From contig JAIFNA010000011.1 of the NCBI GenBank assembly GCA_020048055.1, forward strand, positions 62,001 through 126,000: DNA of 64,000 bases. Direction: 5' to 3'. This DNA comes from Arcobacter sp. (GTDB lineage: Bacteria > Campylobacterota > Campylobacteria > Campylobacterales > Arcobacteraceae). The position numbers and the translations under genes are program-made. Of the stretch, positions 18,415 to 28,160 are shown in pieces. The number at the start of each line of letters is the position of its first letter. The stretch's first letter is position 1. The notes below the pieces were generated by a model, which was given only the letters and a program-made list of their open reading frames with translations, made no database searches and had not been told where the DNA came from.

Positions 18415-18540
18415 AATTATTCCTTATTAAAAATATATCTATAAAATATAACACATTATTATACTTAACGGTCTTGAGTGTATTCCGCTAAAACTTATAA
18501 AATACTTAAAAAGTGATGTTGATTTTATAAAAAAATAATC

Positions 18541-18567
18541 TTGATACTTTTTTGATATTTTTTGATA
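18541..18567. promoter_or_regulatory. Three phased TTGATA repeats between sqr and the kinase gene
   Basis: TTGATA occurs at 18541, 18552 and 18562, about one helical turn apart, in T-rich sequence inside the divergent sqr/histidine-kinase intergenic region (18415-18612). It resembles a tandem operator or an UP-like element. Which gene it serves is unknown. Confidence 0.35.
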
Positions 18568-18612
18568 TTTATTTATAGATACTTGATTGTAAATCAAATA
18601 TACTCTCAATCT

Positions 18613-19644
18613 ATGAAAGCATACAAAAATGAGCAAAATTACCTTCGAAATATATTTAAATCACTACTTATACTTATTGTGATTACGGCAATTAGTCATA
18701 TTTTTAGAGAACACCTTGATATTATAAATATTGCCCTTATTCATATTATCCCTGTTGTAAGTATAGCAATGTATGGAAATCCAAAAGCTACTATTTTTAT
18801 AACTCTACTTAGTGTGATTTGTTTTAATTTTTTGTATGTTCCACCAATTTACAGTTTTTCTGTTCACAACGAACTTTATCTTTGGAGTTTTTTTATTTTT
18901 GGGATTGTTGGCTCAATCATCACAATTCAAGCCAAAAATCTCAATAGACAAAAAAGGGAAAATGAATTTAGAGAATCCCTTTTGCATATCATCTCCCACG
19001 ATTTAAGGACACCGCTCTCAACAATTCATGGGACAATAAACCTCATATTATCAAATAAAAATCTTGATACAGCAACAAGAGATAATCTTTTAAAAGATAT
19101 AGATTTGGCTTCCCATCGTATGAAAAGATTAATCACAAATATCTTAGATAGTACAAGATTTTCAAGTGGTGAGGCTGAATTGAAATATGAGTGGTGTGAT
19201 TTTGAAGATATTATTGGTGTTGCATTAGATGAATTTTCGCATCAACAAAATGCTGATTTAGTTGAGATTAAAATAGATAAGTTGGAGTTATTTTGGGGAG
19301 ACAATACTTTGCTTACTCAATTAATTATAAATCTTTTTGACAATTCTTTTAAATATTCAAATGAGAATTCAACTATTGTTTTGGAGATAAAAAATACAAA
19401 AGATAGTGTTTTTATCTCTATTTTCAATGAAAGTCAAACTATTGATGGGGAAAAATTAAAAAATATTTTTGATAAATTTTATCGACTCGAAGATACAAAT
19501 GATATTTCTGGAAGTGGAATTGGACTATCTATTTGTAAAAATATAGTTAAGCTTCATGGTGGAAATATTAAGGCTTTGGGAACCGCAAAAGGTATTGCTA
19601 TCGAGATAAGATTACCGATAGTAAAAAAGGCTGGTTTGTTATGA
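18613..19644 (+). CDS. Short KdpD-like sensor histidine kinase
   Basis: Membrane sensor kinase. I take ATG 18613 (343 residues), which leaves a normal N-terminus before the first helix; upstream frames use only TTG. A four-helix DUF4118-type membrane domain (about 14-108) is followed by HisKA with the phospho-acceptor HIISHDLRTPLS (His129) and a HATPase domain (DNSFKYS; GSGIGLSICKN). It matches the C-terminal half of KdpD but lacks the N-terminal KdpD and Usp sensor domains. Its stop overlaps the response regulator start (ATGA). The downstream Ktr/Trk genes suggest control of potassium uptake. Confidence 0.88.
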   Translation: MKAYKNEQNYLRNIFKSLLILIVITAISHIFREHLDIINIALIHIIPVVSIAMYGNPKATIFITLLSVICFNFLYVPPIYSFSVHNELYLWSFFIFGIVGSIITIQAKNLNRQKRENEFRESLLHIISHDLRTPLSTIHGTINLILSNKNLDTATRDNLLKDIDLASHRMKRLITNILDSTRFSSGEAELKYEWCDFEDIIGVALDEFSHQQNADLVEIKIDKLELFWGDNTLLTQLIINLFDNSFKYSNENSTIVLEIKNTKDSVFISIFNESQTIDGEKLKNIFDKFYRLEDTNDISGSGIGLSICKNIVKLHGGNIKALGTAKGIAIEIRLPIVKKAGLL

Positions 19645-20342
19645 ATTTGAAAGATTTAATTTTGGTTGTAGAAGATGATACGCCTGTGAAAAAATTATTA
19701 GAGATGAGTTTAAAAGAGTATGGTTTTGGGCAAGTATCTTGTGAAAATAGAGCTCAAGCTATGAAGATGTTTCTTTTAAATAATCCTAGTTTGATATTGG
19801 TTGATTTGGGTTTACCTGATGGTGATGGGAAAGAGTTTATAAAAGAGATTAGAGAGGTTTCAAAAGTCCCGATAATTGTAGTGAGTGCAAGATATGATGA
19901 AAGTGAGATTGTAGCTTCTTTAGACGCTGGAGCTGATGATTATATTAAAAAGCCATTTTCCGTAAATGAACTGATGGCTAGGATTAGAGTCAGTTTAAGA
20001 CGAGCAACAAACAATGAAATCACAGAAGATAAGATAGTTTGTGGCGAGCTTAGCCTTGATTTGATTTCAAGAGATTTCTTTTTTAAAGGTGAAATTTTAA
20101 AGCTTACACCAATTGAATATGAGTTGCTAAAATATTTTATGTTAAATCAAAATAAAACGCTAACCCATAAACAAATTTTAAAAGAAGTTTGGGGGGTGGC
20201 GTATCAGCATGAGATGCAATATCTTCGTACTTACGTAAATACTTTGCGGAAAAAAATCGAAAAAAATAGCACAAGACCAAGATATATCAAAACAGAATCA
20301 TGTATTGGTTATAGGTTTAGTAATTCAAATGAGGAGGAATAA
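19641..20342 (+). CDS. KdpE-like response regulator
   Basis: OmpR-family regulator of 233 residues. The receiver domain has the acidic pair EDD (11-13), the phospho-acceptor in LILVDLGLPDGDG (Asp55) and the conserved Lys in YIKKPF. The C-terminal winged helix contains LTPIEYELLKYF and the recognition region LRTYVNTLRKKIE. It is translationally linked to the kinase before it and to ktrB after it (stop/start overlap, with AGGAGGA for ktrB inside its 3' end). Sequence style is KdpE-like; no kdpFABC is present here. Confidence 0.92.
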   Translation: MNLKDLILVVEDDTPVKKLLEMSLKEYGFGQVSCENRAQAMKMFLLNNPSLILVDLGLPDGDGKEFIKEIREVSKVPIIVVSARYDESEIVASLDAGADDYIKKPFSVNELMARIRVSLRRATNNEITEDKIVCGELSLDLISRDFFFKGEILKLTPIEYELLKYFMLNQNKTLTHKQILKEVWGVAYQHEMQYLRTYVNTLRKKIEKNSTRPRYIKTESCIGYRFSNSNEEE

Positions 20343-21673
20343 TGGATGTAAGTCATAAGTATGTAAAAACAATATTTTATGGATATGTTTTTATTATAGT
20401 TTTTGGTGCTTTGCTATTGATGTTGCCAATTTCAAGGGTTGGGGATTTAAGCTTTATTGATGCACTTTATACTTCAACTTCGGCAACTTGTGTAACAGGA
20501 CTTATTGTTGTTAGCACTTCTGAAAATTTTACATTTTTTGGTGAAGCTGTTATCTTAACACTTATCCAAATTGGTGGGATTGGATATATGACTTTAGTTA
20601 CGGTGTTTTTACTTTTGGTGAAAAATAATCTAAATGTCACTGATAAGATAGCCATGAAGAACTCACTTGATATGACAACTCATGATGTTGGTGGATTTGC
20701 TAAAAAAGTTATAGTTTTAGTTTTGCTTCTTGAATTGGTTGGTGCTTTGATTATAACAATACAATTTAGTGAAAAATATGAGTTTTTTGATGCCTTATGG
20801 TTTGGCATTTTTCACAGTATTAGTTCATTTAATAATGCTGGTTTTTCACTTTTTACAGACAATATGATTGGTTATCAAAAAGACACTGTTACCCTTTTTA
20901 CTTTAGCATTGTTGACTATTTTTGGTGGGCTTGGATATTTTGTGTTGTTGGAGTTGTACGAAAAAAAGAGATATGCAAAAAGTTTCTCAATTCATACAAA
21001 AATAATGATTTATGGAACCATAATTTTGATTTTATTTGGGATGGTTTTATTTTTATCTATCGAGTGGAATAATCCAAAAATATTTGGTGGATTTGATTTG
21101 TATGACAAACTTTTAAATGCTTTTTTCTTATCGGTAAATTTTAGAACAAGTGGTTTTAATAGTGTTGATTTATCAGGACTTCAAGACTCTTCACTATTCT
21201 TTTCAACCCTTTTTATGATGACAGGTGCTGGACAAGGTGGAACAGCTGGTGGGATTAAAATTACAACAGTTGCTGTTTTAATTGTTGCGGTTTTTTATAT
21301 TTTAAAAGACACAAACCAAGAGCCACATATTTTTAAAAGAACAATTGAGCAAAAAACAATCAACAAAGCGTTAGTGATAATAATGACTTCATCATTTTTA
21401 GTGTTGGTTGTTACACTGTTGTTGGTTGAAACTCAAAAATTACCATTCATGAAGATGCTTTTTGAAGTTGTCTCGGCATTTGCAACAGTTGGAGTTTCAG
21501 TTGGAGATGGAGGGATACTTAGTTTATCTGCAAAATTTGATGAGTTTGGCAAGATGGTGATAATTGTATTGATGGTGGCTGGAAGATTAGGTGTTTTTGC
21601 ATTTGGAATAATATTGGTTGGTAAAGCAAAAACAAAACATTTTAAATACCCAAAAGGAAAGATATTAATATGA
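20342..21673 (+). CDS. ktrB: Potassium uptake channel, TrkH/KtrB family
   Basis: Integral membrane K+ translocation subunit. Its 443 residues carry the four pore-loop repeats of the Trk/Ktr/HKT superfamily, each with the key glycine: SATCVTG (about 47-53), SFNNAGF, NFRTSGF and SAFATVGVS, separated by paired transmembrane helices. The length and the absence of the extra TrkH N-terminal helices suggest KtrB. It partners with the RCK protein encoded four bases into its 3' end. The two-component genes are immediately upstream in the same overlapping run. Confidence 0.93.
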   Translation: MDVSHKYVKTIFYGYVFIIVFGALLLMLPISRVGDLSFIDALYTSTSATCVTGLIVVSTSENFTFFGEAVILTLIQIGGIGYMTLVTVFLLLVKNNLNVTDKIAMKNSLDMTTHDVGGFAKKVIVLVLLLELVGALIITIQFSEKYEFFDALWFGIFHSISSFNNAGFSLFTDNMIGYQKDTVTLFTLALLTIFGGLGYFVLLELYEKKRYAKSFSIHTKIMIYGTIILILFGMVLFLSIEWNNPKIFGGFDLYDKLLNAFFLSVNFRTSGFNSVDLSGLQDSSLFFSTLFMMTGAGQGGTAGGIKITTVAVLIVAVFYILKDTNQEPHIFKRTIEQKTINKALVIIMTSSFLVLVVTLLLVETQKLPFMKMLFEVVSAFATVGVSVGDGGILSLSAKFDEFGKMVIIVLMVAGRLGVFAFGIILVGKAKTKHFKYPKGKILI

Positions 21674-22329
21674 AAACAGTAGCAGTTATAGGTTTAGGAA
21701 AATTTGGTTTTTACATCGCAAAAAGCTTATCTAAGTTGGACGATTTTACAGTTATTGCAGCAGATAACAATGAGCATACAATACAAGAGGTGAGTGAGTA
21801 TGTAGAAAATGCTTTTATTTTAGATAGTACAAACAAAAATGCATTAGAAGAGGTTGGGATCACTAATCTTGATATAGTTATTGTAAGTATTGGGGAAAAT
21901 ATTGAAGCAAGTATCTTAACAATTATGGCACTTAAAGATTTAGGAAATAAAAATATTATTGCAAAGGCAATAACAACAACTCACGGTGAGATACTAGCTA
22001 AACTTGGGGCTTCAAGGGTTGTTCATCCAGAAAAGATAGCAGGTAGAATATTGGTTCATGATTTAGTGGATAATATCAATTTTGAGAAAATTGATTTGAG
22101 TAATAGTATGAGGATTATAAAATTTAATGCACCTTCAAATATTATAGACAAAACCCTTGAAGAGATTAGAGAAAAAGATAATTTAGCGACAATCATAGCT
22201 TACAAAGAGAAAGGGGAGTGGCATAAAACTATTGATTATGGATATAGAATCCAACAAGGTGATATGCTAGCGTATCTAGGGGAATCTAAAGTCGTTGAAG
22301 ATTTTTATAAAAAATTGTTAACACTTTAG
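21670..22329 (+). CDS. ktrA: Potassium uptake regulatory protein, TrkA/KtrA family
   Basis: Cytoplasmic RCK protein that gates the channel subunit in response to bound nucleotide. The N-terminal Rossmann motif is VIGLGKFG (6-13), with the acidic end of the second strand at AADNN. The second part is an RCK_C domain (RIIKFNAPSNIIDKTLEEIREKDNLATIIAY). Its 219 residues fit the single-module KtrA type rather than the double TrkA. It starts inside ktrB and its 3' end overlaps aroE on the other strand by four bases. Confidence 0.93.
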   Translation: MKTVAVIGLGKFGFYIAKSLSKLDDFTVIAADNNEHTIQEVSEYVENAFILDSTNKNALEEVGITNLDIVIVSIGENIEASILTIMALKDLGNKNIIAKAITTTHGEILAKLGASRVVHPEKIAGRILVHDLVDNINFEKIDLSNSMRIIKFNAPSNIIDKTLEEIREKDNLATIIAYKEKGEWHKTIDYGYRIQQGDMLAYLGESKVVEDFYKKLLTL

Positions 22330-23132
22330 TTTTGGGAAGTTTTCTTTAGAGCCTCTCTCATTGTTGCGATAATTTTTTCATCTACTTTTGTATTTGTAAA
22401 AAGCTCAAATGCCAAAACACCCTGATAAAGAAGCATATCTTCACCATCTTTTGTGGCACAACCATTTAATTTTGCTAACTCTAAAAATGGTGTAACTTTT
22501 CCATAAATGCAATCTATACAATATGGAGAGTTTGTAAGTAAATTTTCAAGAATATTTTGTGGGGCAGGTAGTAAGTTATCGCTAAGTCCAGCACTTGTTG
22601 AGTTTATAATTAACTCAAACTTTTGATTTGATTCAAAATTATCCCAAGTGTAGAATAAACACCCAATTGAGGTAAAAAAATCCTCACCATTTGAGCTTCT
22701 ATTTAAAATAGTAACGGCGAAATTTTTACTTTTTAGTACAACAGCCAAAGATTTAGAGGTTCCGCCAGCACCAAAAATAAGGATAGACTTGATATATTTA
22801 AGTTCTTTGATTGATTCATAAAAGCCTAACGCATCTGTGTTATATCCTTTGATTTTGCCATCAGACTGTAAAACAAAAGTATTAACTGCACCTATTTGCT
22901 TAGCCAATGGGTCAAGGATATCGGCGTGTTTAAAGGCAAATTCTTTGTGAGGAACAGTTATATTTGCACCACTAAAGCCACCAGCCATAAAAGTATTTTT
23001 AATATCATCACCATCTAATAGATGAGTTCTTGTATATTGTGCATCAAACCCTAAAGCTTGAAATCCAGCATTGTGCATAAGCGGTGATTTTGAGTGTGAT
23101 ACTGGATTTCCAAAAATAGTAAATTTTTTCAA
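22326..23132 (-). CDS. aroE: Shikimate dehydrogenase
   Basis: NADPH-dependent reduction of 3-dehydroshikimate in the aromatic amino acid pathway. The substrate-binding lobe shows NPVSHSKSPLMHN (9-21) and NITVPHKE with the catalytic lysine; the nucleotide lobe has ILIFGAGGTSKS. The 268-residue length is normal. It is the last gene of a minus-strand run ybiT-hemB-aroE, starting 13 bases after hemB, and converges on ktrA. Confidence 0.95.
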   Translation of the reverse strand: MKKFTIFGNPVSHSKSPLMHNAGFQALGFDAQYTRTHLLDGDDIKNTFMAGGFSGANITVPHKEFAFKHADILDPLAKQIGAVNTFVLQSDGKIKGYNTDALGFYESIKELKYIKSILIFGAGGTSKSLAVVLKSKNFAVTILNRSSNGEDFFTSIGCLFYTWDNFESNQKFELIINSTSAGLSDNLLPAPQNILENLLTNSPYCIDCIYGKVTPFLELAKLNGCATKDGEDMLLYQGVLAFELFTNTKVDEKIIATMREALKKTSQN

Positions 23133-23145
23133 AATTTCTCTTTTG

Positions 23146-24117
23146 TTATCTTTTATTTAAAAGCTCACACGCTTCTTTTGCATGATATGAAATTATGATA
23201 TTTGCTCCAGCTCTTTTAAAACCAAGCAGAGTCTCCATCATAACCCTTTCATAGTCTATAATTCCAGCTTTTTTTGCTGCTTGTAGCATCGCGTATTCCC
23301 CACTTACATTGTAAATGGCAAGTGGGAGTTTTGAGGCATTTCTTATCTCTCTTATCACATCAAGGTAGGCTAAAGCTGGCTTGACCATAAGTATATCAGC
23401 CCCCTGTCTCTCATCTTCCAATGATTCCTCTATCGCTTCAAGACGATTTGCTGGGTCCATTTGGTACATTTTTCTATCACCCTTGCTTGGAGATGATTCT
23501 GCAACATCACGAAATGGTCCATAATATGCACTAGCAAATTTTGTACTATAAGCCATAATTGGAAGATTTTCAAAACCATTTGCATCAAGTGCAGTTCTAA
23601 GTGCTTCGATGATACCGTCCATCATACCGCTTGGTGCAATCATATCTGCACCAGCTCGTGCATGAATAAGTGCTTGAGTTTGCGAGATTTCTAACGTTGC
23701 ATCGTTATTTACTGTGCTATTTTCATCTAAAATTCCACAATGTCCATGGTCTGTATATTCGCAAAAACAAAGATCAGTTACAACAAACATATCAGGAAAC
23801 TCTTTTTTTATCGCTTTGATCGTTCGGCTTATGATGCTGTGTTCGCACAAACACTCACTCCCGATACTATCTTTTGTATCAGGGATAGCAAATAAAATGA
23901 TGCTATTTAGTCCAATAGTTCTTATGTAAGCACACTCTTTTAATATCTCATCGATTGACATTTGAAAAACACCAGGCATTGAGCTTATTTCGTTTTTTAT
24001 CCCCATCCCTTCTTTTACAAAAAGTGGATAGATAAAATCGTTTGAGCTTAGTGTTGTTTCTTTTACTAAACTTCGTAAAGTTTCATTTATCCTTGTTCTT
24101 CTAAATCTTTTGAACAT
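23146..24117 (-). CDS. hemB: Porphobilinogen synthase (delta-aminolevulinate dehydratase)
   Basis: Condenses two molecules of 5-aminolevulinate in tetrapyrrole synthesis. The metal-site region [15 protein letters not shown] has the cysteines of a zinc-type active site. The two Schiff-base lysines lie in [15 protein letters not shown] and [11 protein letters not shown]. At 323 residues it has the usual length. Its ATG abuts the ybiT stop directly (24117/24118). It supplies both haem and the siroheme needed by the nirA product encoded later in the window. Confidence 0.96.
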   Translation of the reverse strand: MFKRFRRTRINETLRSLVKETTLSSNDFIYPLFVKEGMGIKNEISSMPGVFQMSIDEILKECAYIRTIGLNSIILFAIPDTKDSIGSECLCEHSIISRTIKAIKKEFPDMFVVTDLCFCEYTDHGHCGILDENSTVNNDATLEISQTQALIHARAGADMIAPSGMMDGIIEALRTALDANGFENLPIMAYSTKFASAYYGPFRDVAESSPSKGDRKMYQMDPANRLEAIEESLEDERQGADILMVKPALAYLDVIREIRNASKLPLAIYNVSGEYAMLQAAKKAGIIDYERVMMETLLGFKRAGANIIISYHAKEACELLNKR

Positions 24118-25722
24118 CTATTTCTCGCTTTTGTTTTTCATTTTAAATTCGTTGTACTCTTCATAAGTTCCTTCAAAATCAACAATTGAACCATCAGCTT
24201 GAATTTCAAGAATTCTATTTGCAAATACATCAAGAAGTTCTCTATCGTGAGATACACAAATAACACTACCTTCAAATGAAAGTAGTGCTTCACCAAGAGC
24301 GATAATTGCTTCTAAGTCAAGGTGATTTGTAGGCTCATCTAAAAGTAAAAAATTTCTTTTTTCTAACATTATTTTTGAAAGCATCATTCTGTGTTTTTCA
24401 CCACCAGAACAATTTTTTATAGATTTTTCTTGCTCAGTTCCATTAAATAACATTCTCCCTAAACAGTTTCTGATTTCGCTAATATCAGCATCTCTATCAA
24501 AATCTCTTAACCAATCATACAAAGTACTATCCCCTTGAATTAAATCTGTTGCATTTTGTGGAAAATAACTCATATTGACAGTTGCTCCACATTTTACCTC
24601 ACCACTATCAGCTTTTAGATTTTCAATAATAATTTCACAAAGTGTAGTTTTACCAACCCCATTTGCACCAATAAGAGCTATTTTGTCTTTTTTATCCATC
24701 ATAAAGCTAATACCATTTAAGACAACTTTTCCATCGTAACTTTTTTTAATATCAACAAGTTCCAAAATCTCTTTACTTATTGGTTTTTCTTGTTTAAATA
24801 CGATAGATGGGTCTCTTCTTGAACTTACTTCAATCGCTTGAATATCAAGTTTATCTAGTTGTTTTGCTCTACTTGTTGCTTGTTTTGCTTTTGAAGCATT
24901 CGCACTAAATCTTCTAACAAACGCTTCAAGGTCAGCTTTCTCTTTTTGCTTTTTGTCAAAATCTGTTTGTGCTTGTTTTGCTAAAACAGTTGAAGCAATA
25001 TACCAATCATCGTAAGTTCCTGTGAATTCTCTAATTTTTTTGAAGTCAACATCCAAAATATGTGTACAAACAGCATTTAAAAAGTGTCTATCATGTGAGA
25101 TTACAACCATTGTCCCTTCGTGATGTTGAAGTTGATTTTCAAGCCAAGAGATAGTCTCAATATCAAGATTATTTGTAGGCTCATCAAGGAATAAAATATC
25201 AGGTCGTGGAAATAAAACTTGGGCTAAAAGGATTTTGAATTTATCTCCACCTGTAAGTGTACTCATAAGATTTTGGTGAGTTGATGCAGCAAAACCAAGA
25301 GATTCTAAAATTTTTGTAATTTTTACATCATACTCATAAGTTGGGTCCTCTTCGCAGCAAACTATTTCAAGTTCACCAAGTTTTTCACCAATCTCATCTG
25401 TATATTCTTCCATATAAAGTCGCTCTTTCTCTTTGATTGCATCAAATAATCTTTGATTTCCAGCAAGAACAGCATCGGCTAATGTAAACTCATCAAAAGC
25501 AAATTGATTTTGACTTAGGGTTCCAACTTTTTTACCAGATTGAATTTGTACTTCACCTTCAGTTATCTCCTCTTGTCCACTTAGCATCTTAAGAAATGTA
25601 GTTTTTCCAGCACCATTTGCCCCAATTAAACCATATCTTTTACCAGCATTTAGTGCCATATTTATATCTGCAAAAAGAACTCTAGGTCCGAAAGTTTTTT
25701 TAAGTTTTACAATTTTTACCAT
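24118..25722 (-). CDS. ybiT: ABC-F ATPase, YbiT-like
   Basis: Soluble tandem ABC protein of the translation-associated ABC-F family; no membrane segments. Two Walker A motifs (GANGAGKTT, GANGVGKTT), degenerate/normal signatures (TLTGGDKFK, NCSGGEKHR), two Walker B motifs with DEPTN, and the charged linker (VRRFSANASKAKQATSRAKQ) between modules. The N-terminal part (RYGLIGANG, QFAFDEFTLADAV, ISHDRHFLNAVCTHI) follows E. coli YbiT closely in my memory. Length 534. It begins the ybiT-hemB-aroE run, divergent from the TIGR02757 gene. Confidence 0.9.
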   Translation of the reverse strand: MVKIVKLKKTFGPRVLFADINMALNAGKRYGLIGANGAGKTTFLKMLSGQEEITEGEVQIQSGKKVGTLSQNQFAFDEFTLADAVLAGNQRLFDAIKEKERLYMEEYTDEIGEKLGELEIVCCEEDPTYEYDVKITKILESLGFAASTHQNLMSTLTGGDKFKILLAQVLFPRPDILFLDEPTNNLDIETISWLENQLQHHEGTMVVISHDRHFLNAVCTHILDVDFKKIREFTGTYDDWYIASTVLAKQAQTDFDKKQKEKADLEAFVRRFSANASKAKQATSRAKQLDKLDIQAIEVSSRRDPSIVFKQEKPISKEILELVDIKKSYDGKVVLNGISFMMDKKDKIALIGANGVGKTTLCEIIIENLKADSGEVKCGATVNMSYFPQNATDLIQGDSTLYDWLRDFDRDADISEIRNCLGRMLFNGTEQEKSIKNCSGGEKHRMMLSKIMLEKRNFLLLDEPTNHLDLEAIIALGEALLSFEGSVICVSHDRELLDVFANRILEIQADGSIVDFEGTYEEYNEFKMKNKSEK

Positions 25723-25814
25723 TTTTTTAATTCCTCAATATTTTTCATAAGTCGCGATTGTACACAAAATTTGATAATATACTTATAATAAATTTTAAAG
25801 AATAAAGGATAGTG

Positions 25815-26591
25815 ATGACTTTAAAAGAGAGATTGGATTTGGAGTGTGAACAAAGAAACTGCATTGGTGAATTGTGTTTGGAAAAACCAGATCCCATTAT
25901 GGTAGCTTTAAAATTCAAAGATGAATATATATCTTTGATGTGTGCTTTATTTGCTTATGGAAATGCAGGACAAATTGTAAAATTTTTGAATTCTCTTGAT
26001 TTTGAGATATTAAATCTTGATGAAGATGAAATGAGGGGGCAATTGCAAGGGAAATATTATAGATTTCAAACTTATGAAGATGTTGTACATATATTTTTAG
26101 TTTTTAAGCAAATGAAACAAATTGGTAGTTTGGAGGGTATTTTTTGTGATGGTTATTTATCCACGAGTGATGTTATTTTAGGAATTGAAAATATTATTAA
26201 AACAGTTAGAGGCTTAACTAACTTCACCTCACAAGGATTTGATTTTTTCTTTGGACAAATTCCAAAAAAAGATAAATTTGGCAAAATCAAAGAGAAGGGC
26301 AACTCACCATACAAAAGATACAATATGTTTTTAAGATGGATGGTAAGAGATGACAATATAGATTTGGGACTTTGGAGCAGGGTAGATAAAAAAGATTTAA
26401 TTTTGCCATTAGATACTCATACTTTTAAAGTTTCACAACAATTAGGGCTTGTTCCTAAATGCTCTTATGATTTGAGTGCAGCTATAAAAATAACTCAAAA
26501 ATTGAGAGAATTTGATAGTTTTGATCCAATAAAGTATGATTTTGCAATTTATAGAATGGGTCAGGAGAAGCTAGTAGGAGAAATAATATAA
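25815..26591 (+). CDS. TIGR02757-family protein of unknown function
   Basis: A 258-residue soluble protein with the pattern of the TIGR02757/DUF2400 family: an early DPIMVALKFKDEYISLMCALFAYGNA block, a central FFGQIPKKD...SPYKRYNMFLRWMVRDDNIDLGLW segment and LPLDTHTFKVSQQLGL. The RWMVR...DLGLW and PLDTH parts recall HhH-GPD-like DNA glycosylase folds, but no function is established to my knowledge. Start ATG 25815 has AAGGA six bases upstream; a GTG sits three bases earlier. It stands alone between ybiT and eno. Confidence 0.8.
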   Translation: MTLKERLDLECEQRNCIGELCLEKPDPIMVALKFKDEYISLMCALFAYGNAGQIVKFLNSLDFEILNLDEDEMRGQLQGKYYRFQTYEDVVHIFLVFKQMKQIGSLEGIFCDGYLSTSDVILGIENIIKTVRGLTNFTSQGFDFFFGQIPKKDKFGKIKEKGNSPYKRYNMFLRWMVRDDNIDLGLWSRVDKKDLILPLDTHTFKVSQQLGLVPKCSYDLSAAIKITQKLREFDSFDPIKYDFAIYRMGQEKLVGEII

Positions 26592-26643
26592 GTAAGATTA
26601 TGTTAGTATCTTTACCTAAAAAACTTAAAAAGGATTAATTAGA

Positions 26644-27918
26644 ATGGTATATATTGATAATATTTATGCAGATGAGGTTATGGACAGTAGAGGTAACCCA
26701 ACAGTAAGAGCAACGGTAATTTTAAGTGATGGAACAAAAGCAAGTGCGATCGTTCCAAGTGGTGCAAGTACTGGGAAAAGGGAAGCGTTAGAGTTAAGAG
26801 ATTGTGATCATAGATATATGGGTAAAGGTGTTTTAAAAGCGGTTGAAAATGTAAATACAGCAATCTCTGAAGAACTTATTGGGCTTAGTCCATACAATCA
26901 AGCTGAAGTTGATGCAACTATGAAAGATATAGATGGAACTTCAAACTATGCAAACTTGGGAGCAAATGCCGTTCTTGGTGTTTCGATGGCTGTTGCACGT
27001 GCAGCAGCAGCTAGTTTAAAAATGCCACTATATAGATATTTGGGTGGTGCAAATGCTATGACTATCCCTGTACCTATGTTGAATATTATCAACGGTGGGG
27101 CCCATGCAAATAATTCTGTTGATTTTCAAGAATACATGGTTATGCCTGTTGGGTTTGACAATTTTCCTGAAGGTCTTAGAGCATGCGCTGAGGTGTATCA
27201 TAATCTTAAAAAAATAATAAATGATATGGGTGAAAGTACAGCTGTTGGTGATGAGGGTGGGTTTGCTCCAAATTTAAAATCAAATGAAGAACCAATTCAA
27301 ATTATTATGGAAGCTATCAAAAAAGCTGGTTATGAAGCTGGAACACAAATTGCTATTGCACTTGATGTTGCTGCTAGTGAATTGCACGGGGAGAATGGAA
27401 AATACAAACTAGAAAGTGAAAACAGAGAACTTACAAGTGAAGAGCTTGTAAATTATTATGCTGATCTTTGTGAAAAATATCCAATTGTATCTATTGAAGA
27501 TGGTTTAAGTGAAGATGACTGGGCTGGTTGGAAAATATTAACTGATAGACTTGGCTCTAAAGTTCAACTTGTAGGAGATGATTTATTTGTTACAAATGCA
27601 AATATTTTAAATGAAGGTATCCAAAAAGGTATCGCAAATTCAATCTTAATCAAACCAAACCAAATTGGAAGTGTAAGTGAAACTATGCAAACAATTAGAT
27701 TAGCTCAAAGAAACAATTATAATTGTGTTATGAGTCATAGAAGTGGTGAGAGCGAAGATACATTTATTGCAGATTTTGCAGTTGCACTTAATTGTGGACA
27801 AATTAAAACGGGAAGTACAGCAAGAAGTGATAGAATTGCTAAGTACAACAGACTTCTTGATATTGGAACTGAAATAGGATATGGTGAATATCTTGGGGGA
27901 CAACTTTTTTCTAAATAA
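26644..27918 (+). CDS. eno: Enolase
   Basis: Interconverts 2-phosphoglycerate and phosphoenolpyruvate. Full-length (424 residues) with MDSRGNPTV near the start, [32 protein letters not shown], the metal ligands in [21 protein letters not shown] and [10 protein letters not shown], and the catalytic lysine region [12 protein letters not shown] followed by MSHRSGE. A clear AAAGG ribosome site precedes it. Its stop overlaps the next ATG by one base, placing it in one operon with the FtsB-like and AMIN genes, an order I know from Campylobacter. Confidence 0.98.
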   Translation: MVYIDNIYADEVMDSRGNPTVRATVILSDGTKASAIVPSGASTGKREALELRDCDHRYMGKGVLKAVENVNTAISEELIGLSPYNQAEVDATMKDIDGTSNYANLGANAVLGVSMAVARAAAASLKMPLYRYLGGANAMTIPVPMLNIINGGAHANNSVDFQEYMVMPVGFDNFPEGLRACAEVYHNLKKIINDMGESTAVGDEGGFAPNLKSNEEPIQIIMEAIKKAGYEAGTQIAIALDVAASELHGENGKYKLESENRELTSEELVNYYADLCEKYPIVSIEDGLSEDDWAGWKILTDRLGSKVQLVGDDLFVTNANILNEGIQKGIANSILIKPNQIGSVSETMQTIRLAQRNNYNCVMSHRSGESEDTFIADFAVALNCGQIKTGSTARSDRIAKYNRLLDIGTEIGYGEYLGGQLFSK

Positions 27919-28160
27919 TGAAAGATTTGTTTAGGGATTTTGAATTTACACCAAAGATTGTAATTTCTATAATTATTACAATCTTTTTTGCCCATCACAT
28001 TGCTAGTTTGTTATTTTCTGGTACAAATTCACTTTCTACTTATGAGGATTTGAAAACAAAAAAAATACAACTCGAAGAGGAGATAATCAGATTGCAAAAA
28101 GAGAATGCTTCTTTGCAAAAGGATTATTTTGAACTTAAAAATTTGGAGCCTGAACAATGA
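27918..28160 (+). CDS. FtsB/DivIC-like septum formation protein
   Basis: An 80-residue bitopic membrane protein: short cytoplasmic N-terminus, one transmembrane helix (IVISIIITIFFAHHIASLLF, about 14-33) and a periplasmic coiled coil (YEDLKTKKIQLEEEIIRLQK...) with leucine/isoleucine heptads. This matches the FtsB/DivIC family that links FtsL and FtsQ in the divisome. The family is weakly conserved, so the call rests on topology, length and position after eno. It overlaps the AMIN gene by four bases. Confidence 0.72.
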   Translation: MKDLFRDFEFTPKIVISIIITIFFAHHIASLLFSGTNSLSTYEDLKTKKIQLEEEIIRLQKENASLQKDYFELKNLEPEQ

